This document shows, piece after piece, positions 11,701 to 21,178 of a stretch of DNA of 64,000 nucleotides (positions are counted from its first letter, which is position 1; each line of letters starts with the position of its first letter). Source of the DNA: Dacryopinax spathularia (Eukaryota; Basidiomycota; Dacrymycetes; Dacrymycetales; Dacrymycetaceae). Location of the stretch: contig JBBPFI010000003.1 in the NCBI GenBank assembly GCA_037974965.1, positions 620,001 through 684,000 on the forward strand. The letters run 5' to 3'. Position numbers and translations under genes: made by a program. The notes under the pieces were generated by a model. The model made no database searches. It was not told the DNA's origin and saw nothing but the letters and a program-made list of their open reading frames with translations.

Positions 11701-12302
11701 TTCTTCTTGGGTGCGGCATCTTCCAGTGCTTTGTCAGACCATTCGCCGCTCGTCACGGCCGTAGCATCCGACTCGACAGCGGTTTCCTCGTCGTCCTTCA
11801 CGTCCCATCGTCGCTTCCTGCGCGTAGAAGTGGTGGATGCAGCAGGCTTAGGAGGTGTCTTATCGTCCACATCCATCGCATCCCTCGGCGGCGTCCGATC
11901 CTCCCCACGCATCAAAGCCAGCAACTCAGCAGGAGGCGTCTTATCCTCCTCCTGAGCCTTCTTCCCCTCCTCACGCTCTTTCCTCTCCTTCTCAGCGATC
12001 GCTCGCCTAACCCGCTCCTCCTCCCGCTCAAGCATCTGCAACCTCATAGCATCCCTATAACTGTCCCCCTCCGCTCCCTCATCGCCAGCAAACGGATCTG
12101 CCCGAACAGCCTCCTGCCCACGCTCCATCGCCCGTTCGGCACCTTTTCGCTGATACTCTGTCCCGCGCTGGAGGACTTGTCGCTTCAGTGCCGTTTCTGC
12201 GAATGGGTCGATATCTTCTTCTTCGGCCATTTGGGCGAACTCGTCCAGCACCTCCTTTGGTGCGGTGTAGGACTGCAGCTCATGTCGCTCGGGAGACGAC
12301 AT
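8751..12302 (-). CDS. HSH155: Splicing factor 3B subunit 1 (SF3B1/Hsh155), intronless, 1183 aa
   Basis: Core HEAT-repeat subunit of U2 snRNP SF3b; it clamps the U2-branch-site duplex in the nucleus. One uninterrupted frame. The N-terminal third holds TP phosphosite repeats (KTPP and RWDxTP types, about residues 120-240) and the U2AF-ligand-like KRSRWDQTP motifs. From about 380 to the end it aligns closely with human SF3B1, including [41 protein letters not shown] and [14 protein letters not shown]. Residues equivalent to human E622, R625, N626, H662 and K700 are kept; the K666 equivalent is Arg. The N terminus is shorter than in animals, so a missed tiny 5' exon cannot be excluded. The lack of introns contrasts with most neighbours. 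Confidence 0.95.
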   Translation of the reverse strand: MSSPERHELQSYTAPKEVLDEFAQMAEEEDIDPFAETALKRQVLQRGTEYQRKGAERAMERGQEAVRADPFAGDEGAEGDSYRDAMRLQMLEREEERVRRAIAEKERKEREEGKKAQEEDKTPPAELLALMRGEDRTPPRDAMDVDDKTPPKPAASTTSTRRKRRWDVKDDEETAVESDATAVTSGEWSDKALEDAAPKKKRSRWDETPSSETAVKTEETTPAPQPAPERKRSRWDQTPAGMPAPTAAGGLAPIIMPNYHALSEDKNNRYMSDEELDILLPPTGYVIVTPPPGYERVPPPKNISHPLGGFQIQEEGSGATAAIAAALGPEAPTEIPGVGNLAFFKPEDATYFSKILKEEDETEMSVEELKERKIMRLLLKIKNGTPPVRKTALRQITDKAREFGAGPLFDKILPLLMERTLEDQERHLLVKVIDRVLYKLDDLVRPYVHKILVVIEPLLIDEDYYARVEGREIISNLSKAAGLAHMISTMRPDIDHVDEYVRNTTARAFSVVASALGIPSLLPFLRAVCRSKKSWQARHTGIRIVQQIAIMMGCAVLPHLRNLVDCVAHGLEDDQQKVRTMTALALAALAEAAAPYGIESFDNVLKPLWIGIRQHRGKGLAAFLKAIGFIIPLMDPEYASYYTKEVTVILIREFQSSDEEMKKIVLKVVKQCAATEGVTPAYIKHDILPEFFKAFWVRRMALDKRNFKQVVETTVELAQKAGVSEIVGRIVNGLKDDSEPFRKMVMETITQVIAKLGASDIDEKLEEKLIDGIIYAFQEQTTEDQIMLDGFGTVVNALGVRVKKYLTQIVSTVLWRLNNKSAKVRQQAADVTTKLAVVIKQCGEDALLSKLGLVLFEQLGEEYPDTLGSIIAALGAIANVVGMTHMNPPIKDLLPRMTPILRNRHEKVQEASINLIGRIADRGAEFVPAREWMRICFELLDLLKAHKKGIRRAAVNSFGYIAKSLGPQDVLQVLLTNLRVQERQSRVCSTVAIAIVAETCGPFTCIPAILNEYRTAELNVRTGCLKALSFVFEYVGPQSAFYVDSVVTMLEDALTDRDLVHRQTASTIVKHLALGVAGLGCEDSMMHLMNLVWPNCFETSPHVIGAVMDAIEAMRVSLGPGILMSYTLQGLFHPARKVREVYWRIYNALYLGAEDSMVPFYPDLSELSDKRNDYDRHALKMFL

Positions 12303-12778
12303 CTTGACTTTTGGCTGACGATGAGTGAAAGGAGCGACAGTAGTTTACTTGTAGAGTTAATGAAACGGAGGATAGGAGGGCGGGTGGTGGTGGTATCAGC
12401 ACAAGCGCACCAGCAACCCCAGGCAGTCCAAAGCAGAAGAATGAGTCGCCTACGCTCGAAGCGCGCGAACGGGACCTTACTAATCCCCCGGGGTCTCGCA
12501 CCTTCTTTGGGGACCCCGGAAGCAACATAGGAGAATTAACGGAAACAAATCCTCTCGTGGGCTGGACCGGGGCTGAGGGCCGGCCGGTCGCGCAAAGGGG
12601 ACGAGCCGAGTGAGGGGGCCCTGAGTTGAAGGTCGCACCGAGTGAGCCATTCGTCCTGCTTGCGTTCGTCCGCATCTCCCTCTCGCCTTAGCACACACCC
12701 GCCGGGCTCACCTAGTAAACCCCACTCACTGTCGATAATCAGCGCTCACCCGGTAGTATCATTGCCCAAAAGCAAGAG
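12303..12778. promoter_or_regulatory. Divergent promoter region SF3B1 / Sds3-like
   Basis: 476 bp between two start codons transcribed away from each other. No recognisable gene; short ORFs are frame noise. Confidence 0.45.
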
Positions 12779-14021
12779 ATGACAACTGCCGGCCCGTCCC
12801 GCGCGCCAGGCATGTCCCACCACTCACACCATTTCCCCGCTTCAGGCAGCGGCACAAGCACCCTGCACACAATCCCATACACCGCAACAGGCAGCACGAA
12901 CTCCAAGTCACACCGTTCATCCGGGGGCGGGAAGGTCGTCCAAGCAGGGCAGACGTTCATACACCACGTAGAGGAAGTTCACTGTCAGTCCCGTTCTCCC
13001 TTACTGTGGCCCAGATCGGGCATTGACGCCTCTGCTTGGGTAGTGCCAGTTGAAGAGAGCAAGAAAGACAGAAAAGAGCGTAAGACGCGCGAGGCGGCCG
13101 AGAAGCTTACTCGATACGCACAGGAGCAGTGGGACAAGCGGGATGAGTGCGTCTCCACGTTCTCCTGGGCTCACCGGGTTGTCCTGCTCTGGATGGCATA
13201 ACTGACGCGCAAGCACAGGATATTCGCCTCCGAGATCGCCCTCCCCACTCAAGGCTACCAAACACTCGTCACCAACCCTCCAACAAACCCGAATTTCCAA
13301 CTAGCGCTATACGAGCTCTCGCTCGTTCGTGCGGCTGCGCTTGCGCAGATTGAAAAGGACGAGGAGTATGCGCTTGATTGTGCTGAGGCGGCGTGGCTGG
13401 ACGAGAGGAAGGTCATTGAGGAAGAATGGAAGAAAGGACGGGAAGACGCGAGGCAGCGGATGATAGCTGGTCTTGCTGAGGGGAGGAGGAAGGCGAAAGA
13501 GGAGCTGGAGGCGCAGGATATTGCTGGTGCGTATTTTGCCCACCCCAGCTGAGCGCATGTACTTACCCTTTTTGGCAGAACTGGGCTCCCTTGACGCTGG
13601 TCAACCAAGACAAACACGCAAACTGCGTGGTCAGGTCGGCTCGGGCCCACCTTCCCCGCCTAACGAGCCGGCGAACGGCAAAGAAGCCCCACCGGCGCCT
13701 CTTCCAAAAGAGATGACCCACGCGCAAGCCATCCTAGGCCTATCCGGCCCACCAGAGACGAACGCCCTTTCCCTCACCAACGGCATCCCCTCGCGGTATA
13801 CGCTGCCACTATCAAATGGAAGGGAGAATAAGAAAGCCAAAGGCTCCCAAGCGGGGAGTAATGGCCGTTGGTCGCTTGGACGCGCTGTGCCACTGCTCGA
13901 CAAGAAAAACGAAGGCGAGATCGAGGCGGACATGGCGATAATCCGGAATGGGGGAAAGAAACGGCGCGTCGTAGCGGAGAAGGACAGGATGGGGAGTATA
14001 ACCGGTGCTGGGGACAGATAA
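12779..14021 (+). CDS. Sds3-like protein, putative Rpd3L histone deacetylase subunit (352 aa)
   Basis: Exons 12779-12983, 13044-13146, 13219-13526, 13579-14021. The central half (about residues 75-205) is a long charged coiled coil: SKKDRKERKTREAAEKLTRY, then EKDEEYALDCAEAAWLDERK and KVIEEEWKKGREDARQRMIA. This is the pattern of Sds3/Dep1-type scaffold subunits, where a helix after a short 'GTHP'-like turn binds the Sin3 HID. Here the turn reads NPPTNPNF, so the match is partial. The C terminus has a hydrophobic-plus-basic block (GKKRRVVAEKDRMGSI) that could be a nuclear localisation signal. Alternatively it is an unrelated basidiomycete coiled-coil protein. Introns of 60, 72 and 52 nt have clean GT-AG ends. 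Confidence 0.5.
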
Positions 14022-14538
14022 CCTTCCCTCTCCGTTTCTCGGGTCGTGTCCTGGAGATGCGAGATGGGGTTTCGCGCTGTACTTACGCGTGCTTCGGGCT
14101 CCCATGGAGGGCATTTCCTTTCTTGGCCAATTTTCCACATCTGTACGAACTTCCATACCATCCCCTCACTGGTCCTGTACACTTAATCTGCGTATTCTGT
14201 TTATCTGTACTCTCAATCCATATCTCCATAACTGCTTTTTGCGGAGCACAAGAGTGCATATATCATGCTTTTTCGGTTGCTTGGTCGCCAGAGGGGTCGC
14301 CTAGTCAGGGGCGCGATAGAACGGGTTTGTTGTCCTTTGCCCTAATTGGGAGAGGGCTGACGTCACTGGACCCTTAGTGCTTGCTCTTCCTGCCCGCTTT
14401 TCTTGCATCAAGGAGAGGAGAAAGAAACAAAGAGAGGTGCAATCAAACTCGCATTACCAGGCTTCTGTAATACAAACCCCATGATCTATCAGGCTCGGAG
14501 AACAACATGAACCGAACGAGAAAGGAGAGAAAAGCATC
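14022..14538. terminator. Convergent 3' region Sds3-like / RRM protein
   Basis: 517 bp between facing stop codons. AT-richer segments near 14180-14260 could hold poly(A) signals. No gene recognised. Confidence 0.35.
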
Positions 14539-16486
14539 TCATTTTTCCTCTCCCATAGGCTTCCATCGATCCTCCTCATTCTCCGCCTCAGCCTCCTGCC
14601 CCGGCTCCGAGCGTCCCAACTGCTGCAGCTGGAACAGCTGTTCGTCCGACTGCTGCTTGCTCGCCGTCCATGCGTCGCGCGAGAAATCAAACGGATCGTT
14701 CGCGAGCCTGACGACGATCCCGCGCCCGCCGTACCGGTAGCCGTTGAACGTCTCGACCGCGTTGCGCGCTTCCTCCGCGCTGGAGAATTGGACTACGCCC
14801 AGGTTACGCACTTTTTCGTTGCGGACTATCTCGACCACTTCGACTTTTGCGCCGGTGGAGGAGAAGAGCTCGACGAGGTCTTCTTCGTCAGTCGAGAATG
14901 GGAACTGTGCGGAATAAACGCATCAGTATCATGCCGTTCGATCCAGGGCAAGACAGGATGAAAGGTCAAGAGAAAGCAAGAGACATACAAATTTGACGAC
15001 AACCTGACAAGAGCTTAACTCGACGCTCCTAGGCGCATACGGCGGCCTTCTCCTGCTGTTTTCCCAGGCGGCCAACGTCCCCTGCTCTGGCTGAGGTGGG
15101 AAATGGCTCAGACTACTGCCCTGGGGCAACCGCGTGTTCGCCGGCTCCGGCTGGATCGGGGCGGTAGGGTACGCAGGCCATGAAGCGGGTGTGTCGGGTG
15201 AGCTGGCCGAGGCTGAGTTAGGGCTGGGGGAACTGCCGCTCGTGGGCGGGGTCGTCCCCGGGCTCGATGGGTGGCTAGGCGGATAGGCCTGCGGGTGCGG
15301 CGGGTAGGCGTAGGGTGGCCAGCCCGGGGGCGGCGTGGGGTAGCCTGCAGGAGGGGCTCCGCCCCAGCCGATGGGGGAAGGCGGGTAGCCCGGCGGAGAA
15401 GGCGGCTGCGCTGGGAAGCCGGGAGGAGGAAGTCCGTACGGCGGTGGATAGGGCCAAGCGCCGTATGGAGCCGGCGGCGCGGGAGCACCAGGGTACGGCG
15501 CCTGTCCCCAGGGCGCTGCGGGCGTCGGTGCTGCCCCTTCGGCGTTCGGCTCATGAGGCCCAAACAATGGTGCTGGGGGCGTGTACGCGCGCGGTCCTTG
15601 CGGTACATGCTCATTTCCAGGGGGAAGGGGCGTCCCGGGTAACCGATCCGGCCTAGACCCCTGCACCTGCCACGATCCTTGCGTCTGCCCAAGATCCAGA
15701 CGATTCCTGTCCTCCGCGCCCATCAGTTGGCGCCTCATACCAGGCGTGACCGCCAGGTCGTTGATGTCCGCCTGGGGCGGACGTTCTTCCCAGGGCTTAA
15801 TGTCAAGCTGGCCGTATCGGCTTCCTATGCCAGGTTGCGAGAAATGGTTCATGGCGCGCTGGGCGGCTTCGGCGTTCTCGAGCTGGAGAGTGCCCCAGAT
15901 GGGCTCGTCGGGCGGGGCACCGGGCCTGCGGCAGATGTTGACGTGTGCTGGGGCGCCGAAGGGCTTGAAGAGGTCTTTGAGATCTTGCCAGGTGAACGTG
16001 GGCGGGATCTACACACACTCGGTCGGCACCGGACTTCCTTACGAGGGAAGAAGAAGACGTACGTTTCCGACATACAGCTGCACGGCCTGCTTGCCAAATA
16101 CGGCTTTCTGCTGCTGATCCTGAGGACGGGGCTCGTCTCGTACCCGCTTACGTTCCTCATACTGCGTGTCACCTACCGGCCGGACAAACACGCTCCTGCC
16201 TTGAAATTCTTGCATGGAGACTTCAGCAATGGCCTTCTCGGCCGACACTTCGTCTTCAAATTCCACCACACTGCGCGATGGAGTCAGACGAGGACGTCTA
16301 AGAGGGGAGAGGGAGGGAGGGGACGCACGCGCAGCCCTTTGACTGCCCGTCGGGCGTGGTGAGAATCTCCGCCTGCTTGACCGGCCCAGCCTTGTCCTGC
16401 ATAAACTCGCGGACCTCGTCCATCGTCGCCTCATACGGCAGATTAAGCACAAACACCCTCTTCGCGACGTCCGACCCTTCGCCCAT
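14539..16486 (-). CDS. Three-RRM RNA-binding protein, Gbp2/Hrb1-like (583 aa, 4 exons)
   Basis: Probable nuclear/shuttling mRNA-binding protein. Exons from the start: 16329-16486, 16063-16270, 14989-16008, 14539-14904. RRM1 (residues about 8-85): RNP2 RVFVLNLP, RNP1-like KGCAVVEF. RRM2 (about 110-185): AVQLYVGN, then TFTWQDLKDLFKPFG as in Gbp2 RRM2, with IWGTLQLE as RNP1. A linker of about 230 residues is very rich in Pro, Gly, Tyr and Ala. RRM3 (about 445-540) has VVVKFFPFSTDEEDLVELF and NLGVVQFS. The C terminus is Gln/Glu-rich. The frame stays open upstream of 16486, and an AG at 16545 could be an acceptor, so a short extra 5' exon is possible. Gbp2 similarity rests mainly on RRM2 and the domain order. 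Confidence 0.75.
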
Positions 16487-17628
16487 AGCAGCCGCCGTAG
16501 CGGGAGCATCGTTGCCCAAGAACCGCCGTCTGTGCAGGATGTCCGACACGCCCGGGTAAGGGTGGCAGGGTCCGCGCAGGCAGGCGTCGGTAGGTGGGGC
16601 GAAGAGCGTCCGGTGTGGGCCGGTGGGTTCGCGTGTGCGTGTGGAGGGGTTGGCAGCCGCAGTCACATTGCGTGCACGGACGGGAGGAGGAGCAGGTATG
16701 GGCGCGAGCGAGGAAGGCAGGAAGAGGGGCGAGGGCGCGGAGCGGGGGATTATTAGTCCCAAAGAGGTCGACAGTTTCGTGTGCGGTGCGAATGGAGCGG
16801 AGCGAGGTGATAGTTTCGACACCATAGTTGTAGGACCATTCGCATCGCGCACACGATCCAGAGTAGGAGAGAGAAAAGCAGGCATCTCGGTCAGTCAAGC
16901 TCAGAGGTTATACAGTAAGAGAAAGGGGGACGAACAGAGACAGCTGCTGGGAAGCGGCGGGCCTCTCCCGTGCCAGAACGAGCGCGGGGAGGGGCTTATG
17001 TACCCCGTGGGTAGCGCTGAATGCGCGGCGTGAGCCCGCAAGGCGGACAACTGCGAATGCTCGGAGGAGACGCATTGGGATTCGCTCCTATACGGCTTAA
17101 CGGTACGGTATGGGATTCAACCGCTCGAGTGTTTTGGCTGCAGCTACAACAGTGCACCGGTGCCGATGCGGTATTGGATGGTGTGATTATTGTCAGATGA
17201 GGACAGTATGCCGATGTTGGGTGCAGCTGAGAAGCAATGTGCGCGACTGGGCGGGTACCCGAGCTGTCGTCGCTGTGATCGCACACCGATGAGGTTCGAC
17301 GTTGATGCCGATGCGGTGTCCCCTTCTCTCGTCGAATGCGGGGCGTAATACTGACCCGCTGGAATGAACGAAGGAGGGATTAAGAGGAGGAGAGAGGAGA
17401 GAGAAGGTGAGAGAGAGGTGGAAACGGCGATGGGCGCTCGACCCGAAAAGTGTCAACGGAAATTCATGCCTTCTTTTGAGTGGCGGTGTCTATCTAAGCG
17501 GAAGCATTTGGTGGGTTTCCTGTTTTGGATAGGAAACTCGACCGTGCGCGTTGAGCTGCTCGTCGTCGTCTCGCCGTCATCGTCGCCGATCTACCGCTCT
17601 GTGCAAGACGGCGAATCCATAAACGACG
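16487..17628. promoter_or_regulatory. Divergent intergenic region RRM protein / uL10m
   Basis: 1.1 kb between start codons. Minus-strand open frames (16298-16898) continue upstream of the RRM start and may be 5' UTR. I looked for tRNA arms around 17080-17200 and found none that fold. No repeat seen. Confidence 0.4.
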
Positions 17629-18531
17629 ATGCCACCACGAACAGTACCCACCCTCCGCGCCCTCCCACCAGCGCACCGCGCCCTCACCCACACCCGAACA
17701 TACGCCAACCAATCCTCCCCCTCCCCCCGCCCCGCCCCCCTCGCCCCCCCCCTCCCACCCGGCAAACCCCCCACTCACCCAAAACTCAAATCCCACCCCC
17801 TCCCCACTCCCAAACCAACCCACAAGCCGCCCTACGTCCACCCGGCAGGCTCCGAGCGCGTCTTCCCCCAGCGAAAAGCCTTCGTATGGCGACATTTCAA
17901 CCATCTCTTCTCCACGTCCAAGGTCATCCTTCTTCTGGGGCACGACAACCTCCCCGTGTCGGTATTCGACAAGCTTCGCCGGGATATCCTGCGCGCTGTT
18001 AACCCTCCTCCGAAGGGTAGTACACGCTTAGTGCCGGACACGCCGGAACAAGCGAAATCCCGCAAACCCGATCCGAAGCTGCACGTTATCCGCCCGGCGA
18101 TCTTCGCTGCTTTCCTGAGGGAAAAAGCACCGCATATGTACTCTGTCCGGCAGGTGCTCAAGGGCCCCGTGGCTGCTCTCACTTACCCGCACCTGGACCC
18201 GCAAGTGCTTGGTGCATTACTGAGGGTGGTCGACCGCGCCGTGCCCAAAACGACAGGAGACGACGACCCCAAGCCTCGCCGACTCCAGCTCCTCGCGGGG
18301 TTGGTTGAGGGACAGGTGATGTATGATGCCACGCTGCGGGAGACTGCCAAGCTTCCGACGCTGGAGGTGCTCAGGGCGCAGATCGTGGGGTTGCTTAGTG
18401 CGCCGGCGGTGCAGCTCAGTGGGGTGCTGGAGCAGGCGAGGGGAGGGAGGGCTGTGCGGCTATTGGACAGCTATGCGAAGGGGGAGCAGGCGGAGGGGAA
18501 GGAAGAGGGCAAGGATGCACAGGCTCAATAG
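17629..18531 (+). CDS. MRPL11: Mitochondrial large-subunit ribosomal protein uL10m (300 aa, intronless)
   Basis: Mitoribosomal stalk-base protein of the uL10 family. Residues 1-27 (arginine-rich, no acidic residues, ending TRTYANQ) are a plausible matrix-targeting presequence. A very Pro-rich linker (about 28-70) follows. The conserved part starts at VFPQRKAFVWRHFNHLF, with VILLLGHDNLPVSVFDKLRR matching the 'f.HnNl' motif of yeast Mrpl11, then IFAAFLREKAPHMYSV and KGPVAALTYPHLDPQVLGAL. The Lys/Glu/Gln tail is not conserved. The codons for the Pro-rich linker make the top strand almost pure C between about 17690 and 17770. Converges on the carboxypeptidase gene with 74 bp between stops. Confidence 0.75.
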   Translation: MPPRTVPTLRALPPAHRALTHTRTYANQSSPSPRPAPLAPPLPPGKPPTHPKLKSHPLPTPKPTHKPPYVHPAGSERVFPQRKAFVWRHFNHLFSTSKVILLLGHDNLPVSVFDKLRRDILRAVNPPPKGSTRLVPDTPEQAKSRKPDPKLHVIRPAIFAAFLREKAPHMYSVRQVLKGPVAALTYPHLDPQVLGALLRVVDRAVPKTTGDDDPKPRRLQLLAGLVEGQVMYDATLRETAKLPTLEVLRAQIVGLLSAPAVQLSGVLEQARGGRAVRLLDSYAKGEQAEGKEEGKDAQAQ

Positions 18532-18605
18532 CGATTATGCGGGATATAATGTATGGTGGTCCAGCGCCTCGTGCGTGGGTAACACAGCTGCCTATCGAGG
18601 CGAAT

Positions 18606-20545
18606 CTACAGCTCCTCCAAACCCATCACATACCTCAACACCTTCAACGCAACCTCCGGCTGATCCTGAGGCACCATATCTACCCCCCCCCCAATCAGCT
18701 TCATCCCCCACACCAGCACTAGGCAAAAAGGTAAAGGGAAAGACTCACGACCAGCACCCTCAACCTCCAAATAAGTCAACCCCCTCTCCTCCCTCCACAC
18801 TCCCTTCCTCACCCCTCCCACCTTCAAGTCCCTATCGGGCTCCTCCTGAAACCCCTGCATGCCGCCCCACGTAAGGTTCTGGATCGTCAGCCTATCACCT
18901 TCCGCTAGTAGGAGGCCGTCGAGCAGTCCGTGCCAGAGCGTTATCCCCCCCGGAAGGGTGGAGAGGAGAGAGGGCAGGAGGACCTCGCTGTAGGAGGAGG
19001 TCTCGTCCTTGCCGGATATGTAGACGGAGGAGGAGGTGCATTCGGACCAGGTGTGGGGTTGCGGGATGTGTAGCATGAGCTGGACGTCTGTGCGGTTGAA
19101 GTAGGTGTCTGCCCCCCCAGAATCAGCTACCTTTCTACCAGTTTGAGGCAACAAGAGAACAAAGAGGTGGGGAAGGTGGGAAGGATAGATGAGGATTAGG
19201 CGTACCAAGCGGATCCTCCAACCTCGGACACCGATCCGTAATCCTCTCCTCCCTAAAACATTCATTCGCCTCCCTACACCACCTCTTAAACAGATCCGTC
19301 AGATCGCATTCCTCGGGCGTATAGTCCCTCCCCCCGTTCGGCAATACCAATGGCCCCTTGGGGGGGTAGGTGAGCTGGGCAAGGAGGGCGTCGTATCCGC
19401 ATGAAGCGCGGCGGGTTTCGAGCTCTGTGATTTGGGCAGATGTGAGGTTGAGGGTTTGTTGGTGGAGGCGGGCGAAGGCGGGCGTGGGGGCGTGTTGCAT
19501 CACAATCCTGTTGCCCGTTCTCAACATCCCTGCAATCCACCGACAGCCCAAAGCGCAGAAAGACGTACCCGCTGGAATAGCAGCCATCGTTCATCAGCAA
19601 CGAATGGATCTTGATGGGAAGCGCGGCTTGTTCTGCAGCGGAGGCGCGGACGATGCGGTCTGCTATGAAGGGGATGTAGTACCCCGCGTAGGACTCGCCC
19701 GCGAAGATAATGCGTTTCGACAGTAGTTCCGGGAAGGTGTTGTCTGTGTTCCGGTCCAGGTCAGGCAAGGTCCCTTTGATATTGGAAGAGGTCAACATAC
19801 AGAACTGTTGCCTGTTGCCTCGTGAGTCCATTGGTCGAGGCCAGAAAGGTGAAAGACTTACAGGAAACCGTAGAACTGGTCGGCAATGTCCTCCTCCGTT
19901 CTCACATCAGCAGATCCAGCACTGAACCCAGTCCCGATCGGCTACCGAACCACGTATCAGTAGCCGCCTCTACAGCAAAGAGCGAAACTGACCTGGTCGA
20001 TGAACAAAACATCGGACACCGTCGTCCACCCATCCGGGTTCGGTTGCGGCTTCTCCATCCCAGGCAAGAAGAACAGCGGTCCGATCTCCTGCAAGAAGCC
20101 CATGAGGCTCGAGCAGCCTGTGCTCCTTCATCAGCCCACATTTACTCGAGAGCCCACAGAAAGAGGAAGTACCAGGACCGCCATTCAGCCAAATTGTAAG
20201 ATACTCGCTCCCCTCAGGCGCAGAAGTCGGCCAGTACCAGAAGAACAGCTTCCTCTCTTCTCCCTCTTCCTGGCTTATAGGTAGGAGGCCAGCATAGGAG
20301 TCTTGTAGTTCAAAGTCCACTAGTGGGAGAGCAGATGAGTTCACGTGGAATGCTGATACAGCTGGGTTTGAAAGCTCTGGTTTTAAGAGTACAGCGGATG
20401 AGGGAAGCTCTGGAGAGGGAGAGGAGGAGAACCAGGAGAAGAAGGGGAAGCTGAAGAGTTCTGCATCCAGGAAGCTTGCTGGTGCTGGTGCTGCCAGAGC
20501 GGAAGAGCAGAGGAGCAGCAGTTCGAGGCTAGCCAGAAGAGTCAT
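18606..20545 (-). CDS. Secreted serine carboxypeptidase, peptidase family S10 (499 aa, 8 exons)
   Basis: Extracellular or vacuolar S10 carboxypeptidase removing C-terminal residues from peptides. Exons from the start: 20173-20545, 19993-20117, 19862-19941, 19801-19811, 19569-19743, 19206-19507, 18749-19108, 18606-18679; total 1500 nt in one frame. A signal peptide (residues 1-19, leucine-rich core ending ALA) is clear. The substrate motif NGGPGCSS, nucleophile motif GESYAGYY, Asp in WHGLLDGLLL and catalytic His in VEGAGHMVPQDQPE all form only after splicing. Exon 4 is an 11-nt microexon. Two introns carry runs of 7 and 10 G just before the acceptor instead of a pyrimidine tract. Several NxS/T glycosylation sites are present. 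Confidence 0.92.
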
Positions 20546-21178
20546 CGCCAGATAGGTTCTCCAGGTGGCAGACAGTCAGCGGTACACCACAGTACTAGTG
20601 CCAGTAAGGTGAGGGCAAGCAAGTTACGAAAGACTTCGAGAATAACGCTTGAATCTGCAGGAAGGACACGGGTAGGCTCGAGACGTGACATTGTTTATCA
20701 TTCCAGTGAGAGCGCATCGTTACTTAGCCAAAGTTTCAATGCGCAATGTGATGGAGAGCAACCAAAGGGACGCAGCCAAGAGCGCGTCAGAAGCGCCTAT
20801 AGCAGGGAATCGCAAGAAGCTTATTGGAAGGGACTGGAGGGATGCACGATGATGTACATTGTTCAAGGCTGTTCTACTGGTCATGACAAGGATGTGACTA
20901 CCATACATAGGGCTACAATACGTTATATGGAGGATGGAGAGACCAAGACAGGAGTTTTTGTAGCGCAAATTGGAAACAAGCGTAGGTGTAGAGGAGTAGC
21001 CGATAGTCAAATCGGAGGTCATGAGCATGATACAGTCCTGACAAAAGGAGACGCGAGACAAGGGAGGAAGACGTAACCAGATCAATGTATGTGCAGGCGC
21101 AAAAGAGGTCGCAAAAGGTCGCAGACGAAAAGAGGGGTATACGCAATAACCCACAGCCCGAGAGGAAAAGAAGCGAGA
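20546..21178. promoter_or_regulatory. Region between forkhead 3' end and carboxypeptidase start
   Basis: Both flanking genes run on the minus strand, so this 633-bp region holds the forkhead 3' UTR and the carboxypeptidase promoter. Nothing coding recognised. Confidence 0.4.
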
